Positions 16,519-25,681 of a DNA stretch of 54,835 nt are shown here, one piece after another. How positions within the stretch are numbered: position 1 is the stretch's first letter; the number at the start of each line of letters is the position of its first letter. The stretch is from JASGKO01 sp049840595. GTDB lineage: Bacteria > Verrucomicrobiota > Verrucomicrobiia > Chthoniobacterales > Chthoniobacteraceae. Location of the stretch: NCBI GenBank assembly GCA_049840595.1, contig JASGKO010000025.1, positions 1 to 54,835 on the forward strand, in the 5' to 3' direction. Position numbers and translations under genes: made by a program. A model generated the notes under the pieces. The model was not told the origin of the DNA and did no database searches. It was given only the letters and a program-made list of their open reading frames with translations.

Positions 16519-18168
16519 TCAATCCACAAACCCCTGCGCAATCGGCATCCGGCGTCCCAATCCAAAGGCCCGGCTGGTCACACGCAAGCCTGGCGCGGCC
16601 TGCTCGCGCTTCCATTCGTTGAGATCCACCCGGCGGGCGACCCATCGCACAGTTTTTTCATCGAGGCCGCATTTCGCGATGATATCCCGCGCGGTCATCA
16701 TCTCCTCGACGTAGAGCTTCAAAATTTCATCCAGCACCTCATACGGGGGCAGGGTATCCTGATCGGTCTGGTTCGGGCGCAGTTCCGCGCTCGGTGGTTT
16801 TTCAATCGTATTCGCGGGAATGATCTCCCGCTCGCGATTGATCCACCGCGACAGCTCGTAGATCTTCGTTTTCGGCACGTCGCTGATCACCGCGAGGCCG
16901 CCCGCCATGTCGCCGTAAATAGTGCAATAGCCCACGGCCAGCTCACTCTTGTTGCCGGTAGTCAGGAGCAGGTGGCCGAATTTGTTGCTAAGCGCCATCA
17001 GCAGCGTGGCGCGAACGCGGGGCTGAATATTTTCCTCGGTGACGTCCTCTTCTTTTCCGGCGAAAACTCCGCGCAACGTCTCCTGCAACGCCTCGAACGC
17101 AGGCTGGATCGGCAGCACCTCGTAGCGGATGCCGAGATTGCGCGCGACTGCGGCTGCATCATCGAGACTATGCTGACTCGAAAACCGGGATGGCAACGCC
17201 ACGCCCAGCACATTCTCCGGCCCAAGCGCCGCCGCCGCCAGTGCCGCGGTGATCGCTGAATCAATTCCGCCACTGAGGCCCAGTCCCACCGAGCGAAAGC
17301 CGCACTTTTGCACATAATCCCGCAGCCCGAGCGTGAGCGCGTCGAAAAGTTCCTCCGGCTCCGTTTGATGTTCGGCGGGAAAAACCTTTACGTCATCCTC
17401 GATCGTCACGACCGCAATTTCTTCGCGAAACGGCGCAAGCTGTGCCACGCATTGCCCCCCCGCATTCAGTACCAGCGAGTTGCCGTCGAAGATCAACTGA
17501 TCGTTTCCACCGACCGCGTTGCAATAAACAATCGGCACCGACTGTGCCTCTGCGATCTTCGCCAGCATTGCCAGCCGTTGCGCGGGTTTTCCCAGAGAAA
17601 ATGGTGATGCGCTGAGGTTTAAAATCAGCTCCGCCCCTTGTTGCACCAGGCTCTCGACCGGGGAAACCGCGTACAGCCGTCGGGGGAGAAAATCCTCGGT
17701 CCAGATGTCCTCGCAAATCGTAATCCCCACCCGTCGCCCGCAAAGTTCCACCGGTTCCGTGGTCGTCGCTGGTTCGAAATAGCGATCCTCGTCAAAAACA
17801 TCGTAGGTGGGCAGGAGTGACTTATAAACCTTTCGCATCGGTTGCCCGCGCTGCAACACCACGGCAGTATTCCTAAATGGCTGCCCGGCCCCTTCATTGA
17901 AATCCACCGTCCCGACCACTAGCGGCACCTCGCCGATTTCCTTTTCCATCGCCGCCAGCGCATCAAGGGCGAGGGGAACGAACCGGCTCTTGAACAGCAA
18001 ATCCAATGGGGGGTAGCCCGTAAGCGCCAGTTCCGGGGTAATGACCAATTCCGCCCCCTCTATCACCGCCTCGCGATAGGCCTGGAGGATTTTGGCCGCA
18101 TTGCCCGACAGATCGCCCACAGTGGGATTGATTTGCGCTAAACCGATTTTCACCCCGGCACTGTACAC
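16519..18168 (-). CDS. nadE: Glutamine-dependent NAD+ synthetase
   Basis: 549 residues, the long two-domain form. It makes NAD+ from nicotinate adenine dinucleotide, ATP and glutamine. The N-terminal nitrilase-type glutaminase (about 5-260) shows the Glu-Lys-Cys triad in TPELALTGYPP, YKSLLPTYDVF and VGITICEDIW. The C-terminal synthetase (about 280-549) has the P-loop GLSGGIDSAITAALAAAALG and TGNKSELAVGYCTIYGDMAG. The start could also be the GTG of VKIGLAQINPTVGDL five codons in. It is convergent with the permease and divergent from dusB. Confidence 0.96.
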   Translation of the reverse strand: MYSAGVKIGLAQINPTVGDLSGNAAKILQAYREAVIEGAELVITPELALTGYPPLDLLFKSRFVPLALDALAAMEKEIGEVPLVVGTVDFNEGAGQPFRNTAVVLQRGQPMRKVYKSLLPTYDVFDEDRYFEPATTTEPVELCGRRVGITICEDIWTEDFLPRRLYAVSPVESLVQQGAELILNLSASPFSLGKPAQRLAMLAKIAEAQSVPIVYCNAVGGNDQLIFDGNSLVLNAGGQCVAQLAPFREEIAVVTIEDDVKVFPAEHQTEPEELFDALTLGLRDYVQKCGFRSVGLGLSGGIDSAITAALAAAALGPENVLGVALPSRFSSQHSLDDAAAVARNLGIRYEVLPIQPAFEALQETLRGVFAGKEEDVTEENIQPRVRATLLMALSNKFGHLLLTTGNKSELAVGYCTIYGDMAGGLAVISDVPKTKIYELSRWINREREIIPANTIEKPPSAELRPNQTDQDTLPPYEVLDEILKLYVEEMMTARDIIAKCGLDEKTVRWVARRVDLNEWKREQAAPGLRVTSRAFGLGRRMPIAQGFVD

Positions 18169-18253
18169 AGCCCCCCCTCAAAAAGTCGAGGGAGCATCTG
18201 CAATTCCACATTCGTCATTGGTTATTCGTCATTTCCATAGTATTTTCCCGTTT

Positions 18254-19246
18254 ATGCTTCCGTGGTTCGACAACCAGTTTCCGCTTTATCTCGCGCCGAT
18301 GGCCGGGATCACGGATACCATTTTCCGCCAGCTCACCAAAGAGTTCGGGGCCGATGTCGTGGTCACGGAATTCGTCTCGGCGGAAGGAATTTTTCGTCGC
18401 AACGAACGCACCATGGAGTATCTGGCGTTTGAAGATTCCGAGCGACCGCTCGGAGTCCAAATGTTTGGCGCCAATCCCGAGCACATGGCGGAGGCCGCTC
18501 GCATCATCGTCGATTGGAAGCGCCCGGATTTTATCGACATCAATTTTGGCTGCCCGGTGAACAAGGTGGTCTCCAAGAATGGCGGCTCCTCGCTGCTGCG
18601 CGATTGCCCGTTGTTGGAAAAAGTCGCCTCGACCATCGTTAGAGCCGTCGCCCCGCTGCCCGTCACCGCCAAGATTCGCATTGGCTGGGATCGCGATACG
18701 ATCAATGCGACCACGACGGCCCGGATTCTTGAAGATTCCGGCATCCAGGCCATTGCGGTGCATGGTCGCACCAAGGACCAGGGCTATAGCGGCGAGGCAG
18801 ATTGGGACGTCATCGCGCAGGTCGTGCAGGCGGTCCGAGTGCCGGTGATTGGCAATGGCGATCTTGTTACGGCTGCCGATGTGCAACGTCGTCGAGCCCA
18901 AAGCAACGTCGCCGGGGCCATGCTTGGGCGGGGAGCGATGAGCGCCCCGTGGATTTTCCGCGAGATCAAGCACACACTGGCCACCGGGGAAGTCGCGCCG
19001 TTGATGCCGCTGGAAGACCAGTGGGCCTTTATCCGCCGCCATTGCGAGCTGGTCATCGCCGCCGAAGGCAGCGAGCCGCACGCCATGTCCTCCATGCGTT
19101 CCCGCCTGATGGCCTATTCCCGGGGCATGCCTGAGGCCCGCCGCCTGCGCGAACGCTTCGCCAAGGTGGCCTCACTGGCCCAGCTCGACGAAATCATCGG
19201 CGATTCGCTGGCTGCCGCTTGCGCGGAACCGGTGGCTACGGCATAA
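18254..19246 (+). CDS. dusB: tRNA-dihydrouridine synthase
   Basis: 330 residues from the ATG of MLPWFDNQFPLYLAPMAGIT; the upstream ORF extension is not family-like. It is an FMN-dependent enzyme reducing uridines in tRNA. Signatures are LAPMAGITDTIFRQLTKEFG, DINFGCPVNKVVSKNGGSSL with the catalytic cysteine, TAKIRIGWD, AVHGRTKDQGYSG and MLGRGAMSAPWIF. A gene for an A-type Fe-S carrier follows after 12 bases in the same direction. Confidence 0.94.
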   Translation: MLPWFDNQFPLYLAPMAGITDTIFRQLTKEFGADVVVTEFVSAEGIFRRNERTMEYLAFEDSERPLGVQMFGANPEHMAEAARIIVDWKRPDFIDINFGCPVNKVVSKNGGSSLLRDCPLLEKVASTIVRAVAPLPVTAKIRIGWDRDTINATTTARILEDSGIQAIAVHGRTKDQGYSGEADWDVIAQVVQAVRVPVIGNGDLVTAADVQRRRAQSNVAGAMLGRGAMSAPWIFREIKHTLATGEVAPLMPLEDQWAFIRRHCELVIAAEGSEPHAMSSMRSRLMAYSRGMPEARRLRERFAKVASLAQLDEIIGDSLAAACAEPVATA

Positions 19247-19258
19247 GTTTTCCCAACC

Positions 19259-19633
19259 ATGAGCACACCGACGCCAGCCGCCCTCAACGTGAAGATGGGC
19301 AACGAAAAGCTTCTCCGCCTCACCGAAAAGGCCGGGCAAAAGCTCTCCTCGCTCCTCACCAAGCAGGGCCGCCCCCAGGGCGCCCTCCGCGTCGCGGTCA
19401 TCGGCGGCGGCTGCTCCGGCCTGCAATACAAGATGGACCTCGTCGATGGCCCCGCCAATCGCGACATCATGGTGCAATCCCAGAGCGTCCGCGTCGTCAT
19501 CGACCCCAAGAGCGCCCTCTTCGTTAGCGGCTCCGAACTCGATTTCAGTGAAGACCTGCAAAAAGGCGGGTTTAAAGTCACCAATCCGAATGCTGCCGCC
19601 ACTTGCTCCTGCGGCGAGAGCTTCGCGGCGTAA
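19259..19633 (+). CDS. HesB/IscA-family iron-sulfur cluster carrier
   Basis: 124 residues. A-type carriers hold Fe-S clusters through three cysteines, here Cys52 in GGGCSGLQY and Cys116/Cys118 in TCSCGESF. The N terminus is about 12 residues longer than in E. coli IscA. It is probably co-transcribed with dusB. A second paralogue lies at 32097-32447. Which one serves general assembly and which serves target insertion cannot be told from sequence. Confidence 0.93.
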   Translation: MSTPTPAALNVKMGNEKLLRLTEKAGQKLSSLLTKQGRPQGALRVAVIGGGCSGLQYKMDLVDGPANRDIMVQSQSVRVVIDPKSALFVSGSELDFSEDLQKGGFKVTNPNAAATCSCGESFAA

Positions 19634-19869
19634 GTCAGGCTGCTGATTTTTTCGGCGTCCTATGCTGGGGGGGCGTGTTTTTTTACCTTCATCATTTAAA
19701 TCGCTTGCCTCGTTTTGGAAAACCCGGCACGGTGCGCTCGTAATTGAGCGAGGAGTTTCACAGGAGTGGCGGAACGTCTGGTGGTCGCCTCAGCAAAGGT
19801 CCATCAGTGTAATCATCCAATCGAATATCCGAGCAAACCAATCGACGTATTGCGACCTCGCATTTTCAT

Positions 19870-20605
19870 ATGATGGAAAATCAGTCTGCCCCACCGGAAA
19901 AACTGCCTGAACTATTGATTGTCATGCCGGTTTATAATGAACAAGCATCAGTCCGAAAGGTGGTGCTTGAGTGGTTTCAGGAAGTCGAGAATTGGACCGA
20001 GAATTTTACCTTTTTGGTCATCGATGACGGATCAAAGGACAAAACGTTTAACATACTTCGAGCGGCTCCGGCAACAGCTTGGGCCGCGGCTCGAAATCGT
20101 CAGCCGCGAAAATCGCGGGCACGGCCAGAGTTGCCTGCAAGGCTACCGCCTCGCCAGTGAACGCCGGATTCCGTTCCTCCTTCAAATTGATTCGGATGGG
20201 CAGTGCGACCCCCAGTATTTCTTTCGATTTTGGCGGGAACGCAATCAATACGAGGTCATTTATGGCCAGCGGGTTCGGCGTGAAGATGGTTGGAGGAGAA
20301 CCATCGCGAGTGTTATTTTGAAGCTGTCGTTACTTGTTTTTTGCCGGGTTTATTGCGTGGATGCCAACGTGCCTTACCGCCTGATGCACACCGGAGTTCT
20401 GGATGACAAAATCAGCAAAATACCGTCGGATTTCTTTCTGGCCAACGTGGTGTTGGCGGTTTTGCTGAAGCGGGATTCGAAAATCCGCCATTTCAGTGTG
20501 CCGATCGTTTTTCGCGAACGCTATGGAGGCGAGCCGACCGTGCGCATGAGTAAGTTTGGAGAAAAGGCTTTCGAATTAATTTCTCAACTCAATCGCTTGA
20601 AATAA
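19870..20605 (+). CDS. Family 2 glycosyltransferase (one frameshift)
   Basis: The N-terminal frame gives ELLIVMPVYNEQASVRKVVL and FLVIDDGSKDKTFNIL, and the second frame continues with ERLRQQLGPRLEIVSRENRG and FLLQIDSDGQCDPQYF. One surplus C near 20059 (cttcgag for cttgag) separates them. Corrected length is 244 residues. VIDDGSKDKT and IDSDGQ are the nucleotide-sugar and DxD metal motifs of a GT-A fold. The type resembles dolichol-phosphate-mannose-synthase-like enzymes that charge a lipid carrier. Six bases downstream begins a multi-spanning membrane protein of GT-C character, a natural partner using lipid-linked sugars. The surroundings (19.65-23.3 kb) look less GC-rich than the rest of the window, which may indicate transfer. 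Confidence 0.85.
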
Positions 20606-20611
20606 ACGTCA

Positions 20612-22419
20612 ATGACTCCAGATGTTTCAACGGATCTTCTTAATGCAGAACCGGAGGCGTCCGTCCCACCCCGGCAAGTCCTCTCCCATCCAGCCATTTC
20701 CAATGGCCTCCGGTTGGTTCTTTCAGCCCTTTTCCTCCTGCTGATCTGCAACCAGCATTGCTTTTACGAGCAGGATCAGCTTGCGAAAGCCGCTCAAGTC
20801 ATGGCTTTGGCAAAAGAGCCCAATTTGCTAAATTTCCCTGCGGTAACCGATTACTACCGCAAGAATCTGTTTTCGGCCTATTACTTTGCCGCCGACATCT
20901 TTCAGCAGGCCACCCGTTTGCCCCCGCTGCAATCCATGAACCTGCTCAGTGTGCTCTGCGGCACCCTTACTTTTACCATGATGCCGGTTCTCACCAGGCG
21001 GCTCTTCGGGGTTTCGGAATGGTTGACCTGGCTTGTCATGCTCGGCACCCCCATTCTGGCCCTCACCTTTACTTATGGCAATGAAACGGCGTTTGCCCTC
21101 GTCTGTGTTGTAACTGCCGCGTTCTTTTTAAGCCTCGAATCAACGGTCGCCTTGGTTTTTGCTGCGATTTTTTTCGGATTGGCAATTTTTGCCAGAACCG
21201 ACTATTTATTTCTCGGGCTTGCCTTGAGTCTGCTCACTCTCAAGCGCGAGGGTGGTTCGATTTCGTGGCCACGATCGTTGAAAAGGCTTTTGGTGTTCTG
21301 TGGCTCCGCCGCCATATTCGGAGCGGCCTATCTCGCGGTTTTCTTGCGCGGGATTCCAAGTGCCACGCTTTTTGAATACCACACCAACCTGAAGTTGTTT
21401 TTCGCATTCCTACTTTATGGCCCCGGCTATATTACGATGCTTCTCGGGCTGACTGGGGTTTATGTGTGCCTTGCCAGCCGCCGCTGGAAGTTTTTTCTTC
21501 TCCTTCCGATCCTCGTGCAGAGCCTGCCGTATCTCAACCGGCTGACGAGCCCGAAATATATCATTCCCGCTTATCTGGCATTGCTAATCTTTGCGGTCGT
21601 TGGCTTGGAGGAAGTGCGAAAGCGTTCGATCGTCTTGTGCGCGGTCATCCTCGCGTTTCCCTGGTTTTTCTCCATTACTCCTTTCGGAGTTTTTGGCCCT
21701 TCGAAATCAGCGATCTGGTACCTTCCGAGTGATGCCGGTGCGATTCCCGTTGGCGGCTATCTGAGCTTTTATCGGCAGGTAAAACTCGGGTTTTTCCAGG
21801 AGCGGTATGATCAGGAGCTGGAGCAGGTTGGAGAAGGCATGACGCTTGTGGAAAAGCAGCCGGCAACGTCCGATCTGGTCGGATTTTTTAATCCGCAGAC
21901 TTTGCGGTTTTGGGCCACCCGGCACGGGCGCTGGGATATTCCGCCAGACCACATGTCTTTTTGGGACACCGATTCGTTAAAGGACGTGGCTCACCGCCCG
22001 AAGTTCATGATCAAGATGAGCTATTTATATCCATTTAAACTGCCCGCCGAATTGCGTTCCCAGCTCGACTCCTTTTACCAGGTACCGGCAGCGTCATCGC
22101 GCGGACTGAAAAGGTCGATCCTTTTCCCGACGTGATTCAGACCGGGCCGCTCGTCTCCAAAGGGTCGGATCTGGATTTGGGGAAACGTATTCTTTTTTTT
22201 AACGGCTATTGTCAGGGCGAACAAGCGATGCGGAGGAATGCCTTTATTGCGGAGTATGCGGGAACCTCGTGGATTCCGAGCGAACGCTACAAGCTCCAGT
22301 CTGCATCCCTCCCGGCACCGATTTACATGGATCAAAAATGGGTGGCTTTTTCCGAGAATATTCCCAACGCCATCTACTACTGCATCCGGTTTCCCAGGCA
22401 ATATGTCAGCCAGAAATGA
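20612..22419 (+). CDS. Multi-spanning membrane protein of GT-C glycosyltransferase type (probable frameshift near the C terminus)
   Basis: The first frame (20612-22135, 507 residues) has about 9-10 membrane helices, including LRLVLSALFLLLICNQ, LLSVLCGTLTFTMMPVLT, TAFALVCVVTAAFFLSLEST and YIIPAYLALLIFAVVGL, with a soluble C-terminal part. Position after a GT2 gene and helix layout suggest a lipid-linked-sugar transferase of the GT-C group. From about 22075 the coding signal moves to another frame (GSVIARTEKVDPFPDVIQTG, then GKRILFFNGYCQGEQAMRRN) that runs to 22419. Allowing one missing base near 22080 gives 602 residues. Alternatively the 95-residue frame is a separate coupled gene starting at GTG 22132, which overlaps the TGA stop. 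I favour the frameshift. Confidence 0.65.
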
Positions 22420-22537
22420 GGGGGGCTCGAAGAGCATTGAACATCGATGGCGGGAGGAATCCAGGTTCCATGCATCTGTCCGTGATGTGGTGAAAGTTTT
22501 ACAGCGTGATTTTTTAAAAAGCTCAGGGCAGGCTTCG

Positions 22538-22563
22538 CTAGGCGTTTGCGAAGCTTACGCTAG
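22538..22563. other. Short imperfect hairpin between the GT-C gene and a small orphan
   Basis: ctaggcgt (22538-22545) can pair with acgctag (22557-22563) with one bulge. No T-run follows, so it is not a standard terminator. Apart from this I see nothing in 22420-22573. Confidence 0.3.
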
Positions 22564-22573
22564 ATATTAACCA

Positions 22574-22825
22574 ATGAACGCTTGCGCTCGCTGCAACAGC
22601 CAACGAATCGTCGCCGGAGAATTTTACGAAGAAGTCGCGCAGACGCCGATTTTCCGTCCCGCATCTCTGCGACGCCTCAGCTTCACTTTGTCCGGCGGCG
22701 TTCCTTTGGCATCTACGGCCGTCGCCTGTTGCGATTGCGGATTCGTCGCCGCACAAGTTGATCAAGCGAAACTAACCCGCTTTGTGGAGAAGCATTGCAA
22801 AGAGCCACCGCTCGACAATGGCTGA
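22574..22825 (+). CDS. Small zinc-ribbon-like protein of unknown function
   Basis: 83 residues. CARC (residues 4-7) and CCDC (about 53-56) form two C-x2-C knuckles spaced like a zinc ribbon. Between them is a hydrophobic stretch (FRPASLRRLSFTLSGGVPLA). The C-terminal part (DQAKLTRFVEKHCKEPP) looks helical. I do not recognise a named family. Neighbours are a GT-C protein upstream and another orphan downstream, with no overlap or clear operon link. Confidence 0.6.
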   Translation: MNACARCNSQRIVAGEFYEEVAQTPIFRPASLRRLSFTLSGGVPLASTAVACCDCGFVAAQVDQAKLTRFVEKHCKEPPLDNG

Positions 22826-22888
22826 GAGATTCCATCCTTAGCGAGTAGTAACGCTCCCAATCAGGGTTAGACAGGCACCATCACCATT

Positions 22889-23260
22889 ATGATTCCGTTA
22901 CAGAACTTCCAAAAGCAACACCTTGGTGCGTTGCTGCCTGCTGGCATTCCCGATGATTGCCTCTCCGCCTTCGGTGAGTGGTCCGGTGAGTGCGTGTTCA
23001 TGGCGCTGCCTACTCAAACCGAACTTTTCAATGATCCCGCCTATCGGGTTCTGGACGATCATTCCCACCAAGGTTTGGGTGAACACCGCCTTCGGGTCGT
23101 CAGTGATGAGCACGCCGTTACTTTATTGGCTGTCGCGGTAGATGGTAGTGAACTTTTCGTTCGGCTGCCGAAGGTGGGGCCGGGCGTGTGGGGCATGCGC
23201 TGCGGCAATGTCGAAACCCAACTTGGATGTGCCGTCAAAGCATCCACTCGCCCTGTCTAG
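22889..23260 (+). CDS. Hypothetical protein
   Basis: 123 residues, no signal peptide and no membrane helix. The composition is ordinary for a soluble protein (for example YRVLDDHSHQGLGEHRLRVV and LLAVAVDGSELFVRLPKVGP). I recognise no domain. It sits between a small zinc-ribbon orphan and an HscB-like gene. The ORF could be non-coding, but reading in the other frames is worse. Confidence 0.45.
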   Translation: MIPLQNFQKQHLGALLPAGIPDDCLSAFGEWSGECVFMALPTQTELFNDPAYRVLDDHSHQGLGEHRLRVVSDEHAVTLLAVAVDGSELFVRLPKVGPGVWGMRCGNVETQLGCAVKASTRPV

Positions 23261-23319
23261 CTACTCGTTTACCGGGGCAACTCATCTTCTGCAGTGAGTC
23301 AGTTCTAGGTTATAAATCA

Positions 23320-23925
23320 ATGTCCAATTCTCCGACTTCCATCGTCAATTTCTTTGCCGTCCTTGGGGAAGAGCCTCGCGTCTGGCTGGAAGCAGAGACG
23401 CTGAAGGAAAAGTTTCATCGCCTCGGAGCGGTGCAGCATCCAGATCGGGCCGGGGGATCGTCGGAGCAGTTTTCGCGGCTCAACGAGGCTTACCGGGTGC
23501 TTTCTGATCCGGCTCTACGGCTGCGGCATTTTATCGGGCTGCGGTTTCCGGATTACGCTGCGCAGACCAGTTCAGCGACTCCGGCGGATTACGCGGATCT
23601 CTTCATGGAAATCGGGCGGTTGCAGCAGCAGCTTCGGCAGTTTCGCGAGCGGGAAACGGCGGCGCAGTCTCCGCTCGCCAGGGCGTTGTTAATATCCGAA
23701 AAAGCGGGGCTTCGCGGGCGGTTGCAAGCCGCTCTGCAATCGGTGCTGGCCCGGCGGGAGGAGCTTCATACGGAGTTACAAAAACTGGATGCGACGCAGC
23801 CCCCCCTCATGGACGATCCCGACCTCCCCCCACGCCTTACCGCGATGGCCACCCGGCTCACCATCCTGGGCCGGTGGAGCGGCCAGCTCCGGGAGGCAAT
23901 CTTCACTTTGGGACTGGATTCATAA
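23320..23925 (+). CDS. HscB/DnaJ-like co-chaperone
   Basis: 201 residues from the ATG of MSNSPTSIVNFFAVLGEEPR; the longer ORF upstream overlaps the previous gene and has no family similarity. The J-domain includes FHRLGAVQHPDRAGGSSEQF with the HPD triad at residues 40-42 and LNEAYRVLSDPALRLRHFI. The C-terminal part is a long helical region (LFMEIGRLQQQLRQFRERET and on), the HscB layout. HscB delivers IscU to the Hsp70 HscA. No iscU, hscA or iscS is in the window, so the pathway link rests on the fold only. Confidence 0.75.
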   Translation: MSNSPTSIVNFFAVLGEEPRVWLEAETLKEKFHRLGAVQHPDRAGGSSEQFSRLNEAYRVLSDPALRLRHFIGLRFPDYAAQTSSATPADYADLFMEIGRLQQQLRQFRERETAAQSPLARALLISEKAGLRGRLQAALQSVLARREELHTELQKLDATQPPLMDDPDLPPRLTAMATRLTILGRWSGQLREAIFTLGLDS

Positions 23926-24026
23926 AAATCTCAGCATTCGCCCTCGCTGAGGGCTTGCCTTCAAATTGTGATGTGACACTGTGAGTCCTTTATGGCTCAC
24001 TCAGTCTCTCCACGCAGCCAGCTTTT

Positions 24027-24698
24027 ATGAAAATCCTCGCGCATCGCGCAAATATTCTCGGTCCAGACCCTTCCATTGAAAATACGCCCGAGGCCTGTCT
24101 GGCGGCGTTGCGGCATGGCTTTGGCCTGGAAATCGACCTGCGCAAGGAGGGAGATTCGCTGTATTACATCAGCCACGACCCGCAGCCATGGCGGAGTGAG
24201 CTGGATCTCGGCGTTTACGCCAAACTTTTTACCCAATATCCCACCCTGCCGATCGCGGTGAACGTGAAGGAACTCGGCTACGAGGCCGACCTGATCGCGC
24301 TGCAAAAGGAGGGTGTCTTCGGTAAGGAAAGCTTTTACTTCGATTTCGAGTTGCTGGAGCCCAGCCAGCCAGGCAGTGCCCAGCGCATCCTGTCCGCGCT
24401 TCCCGGGGGCTCGACCACAAAAATTGCCAGCCGGAGCAGCGATCGCAACGAATCGATTGCCCAGTGTCTTTCCATTCCCGGCCAGGTGGTGTGGGCAGAT
24501 GAATTCGATTCCCTCTGGTTGCAGGAAAGCGACATCCGCGCCCTGCACGAGGCGGGACGCGAAGTCTATGCCATTTCGCCTGAGTTGCACGGCTTCAATG
24601 AGGCGGAGCGGCTCCAGCGCTGGGCCGATTTCAAGGCTTGGGGGGTGGATGGGCTTTGCACCGATTTCTCCCTCGCGGCCAAGGAGTTCTTTGCCTGA
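24027..24698 (+). CDS. Glycerophosphodiester phosphodiesterase-like protein (glycan cassette gene 1)
   Basis: 223 residues with no signal peptide. The GDPD/PLC-like TIM barrel is shown by MKILAHRANILG (catalytic His6-Arg7), SIENTPEACLAALRHGFGLE, EIDLRKEGDSLYYISHD (metal ligands and second catalytic His) and VDGLCTDF near the end. It is somewhat shorter than the roughly 240-250 residues of E. coli UgpQ. Eleven bases downstream a cupin gene begins, followed at close spacing by a HAD phosphatase and two nucleotidyltransferases. In this setting the substrate is probably a phosphodiester within a glycan precursor, not a membrane lipid. This is inference. Confidence 0.75.
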   Translation: MKILAHRANILGPDPSIENTPEACLAALRHGFGLEIDLRKEGDSLYYISHDPQPWRSELDLGVYAKLFTQYPTLPIAVNVKELGYEADLIALQKEGVFGKESFYFDFELLEPSQPGSAQRILSALPGGSTTKIASRSSDRNESIAQCLSIPGQVVWADEFDSLWLQESDIRALHEAGREVYAISPELHGFNEAERLQRWADFKAWGVDGLCTDFSLAAKEFFA

Positions 24699-24708
24699 TT
24701 TTTCCCCT

Positions 24709-25035
24709 ATGTCTCTCGAACGCCATTCCATCGAAAATTTCACCAAAGGCTGGTTCATCGGTAATTTCCAGCCCACGCTGTTTCCCACCGACCAGGTGGA
24801 GGTCGGCCTCAAGCATTATCAAGCCGGCGATCACGAAACGGCCCACCATCACAAGGTGGCCACGGAATTCACCGTCATCGTCTCCGGTCGGGTGCGCATG
24901 AGCGGTGAAGAATTTGGTCCCGGCGAGATCGTGAAGGTCGCGCCCGGCCAGTCCACCGATTTCGAGGCGCTGACCGATGTCGCCACCCTCGTCGTAAAAC
25001 TCCCTTGCGTCGCCGGGGACAAATACCTTGATTGA
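24709..25035 (+). CDS. Cupin-domain protein (glycan cassette gene 2)
   Basis: 108 residues from the ATG of MSLERHSIENFTKGWFIGNF; upstream in-frame sequence belongs to the previous gene in another frame. A single cupin barrel is shown by YQAGDHETAHHHKVATEF, with a run of histidines as metal ligands, and by GEEFGPGEIVKVAPGQSTDF. Small cupins in sugar clusters are often isomerases or metal-binding accessory enzymes. The function here is unknown. A stop and start lie within a few bases of the HAD gene, so they are co-translated. Confidence 0.8.
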   Translation: MSLERHSIENFTKGWFIGNFQPTLFPTDQVEVGLKHYQAGDHETAHHHKVATEFTVIVSGRVRMSGEEFGPGEIVKVAPGQSTDFEALTDVATLVVKLPCVAGDKYLD

Positions 25036-25039
25036 TTTT

Positions 25040-25680
25040 ATGTCCGCAAAAATCCGCGCTGTTCTTTTCGATCTGGACGGGGTGCTGGTCGATGCCACCG
25101 AGTGGCATTACGAAGCCCTCAATCGCGCCCTCGCGCTCTTTGGCTACGTGATTGCCCGCTACGAGCATCTCACGGTTTATAATGGCCTGCCGACCCGCAA
25201 GAAGCTGGAGATGCTTTCTGTGGAAAAAGGGCTGCCACGCGGTCTGCACGGCATGCTCAACCGCATCAAGCAGAAGTACCACCCGCGAAGAAATTCTCCA
25301 GAAGTGCACCCCGGTTTTTGAAAAAGAATTTCTGATCCACCAGCTCAAGCGCGAAGGCTACAAGATCGCCTGCTGCTCGAACTCCATTCGCGAGAGCGTG
25401 GAGATGATGCTGCGCGGCAGCGGGATCATCGATCTCTTCGACGTGCTGGTGAGCAACGAGGATGTGAGTCATCCCAAGCCGAATCCCGAGATGTATCTGA
25501 AAGCCTGCTCCATCCTCGGCGTGGATCCGAAGGAGACGGTGATGGTCGAGGACGCCGGGCACGGCATCGAGGCCGCTCGCGCGGCCAGGGGGCAATGTCT
25601 GCGAAGTTGCCGGTTTTAACGAAGTGGATTACGACCGGATCAGACGGTTCATTGACAGTGTTGAGAAAGGAACCCGCTAA
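25040..25680 (+). CDS. HAD-family phosphatase, beta-phosphoglucomutase-like (glycan cassette gene 3; two frameshifts)
   Basis: The segments MSAKIRAVLFDLDGVLVDAT, CCSNSIRESVEMMLRGSG, SHPKPNPEMYLKACSIL and MVEDAGHGIEAARAA give the four HAD motifs, including the nucleophile and acid Asp pair DLDGVLVD and the Lys of motif III. Two surplus bases break it: a C at 25279/25280 (taccaccc) and a G in the run 25588-25592. After removing them the C terminus reads NVCEVAGFNEVDYDRIRRFI up to TAA at 25678, two bases before the next ATG. Corrected length is 212 residues, normal for subfamily IA. It probably dephosphorylates a sugar phosphate or moves its phosphate before nucleotide activation. Confidence 0.8.
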
Positions 25681-25681
25681 A

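Noticed and set aside
22132..22419. Independent 95-codon gene after the GT-C protein
   Set aside because: Possible because of the GTGA overlap, but coding character begins upstream of this GTG in the same frame, so a continuation of the GT-C gene through a frameshift is more likely.
24313..25035. 240-codon ORF that extends the cupin upstream
   Set aside because: The first 130 codons overlap the GDPD gene in another frame and are Arg/Ser/Pro-rich shadow. The real start is ATG 24709.
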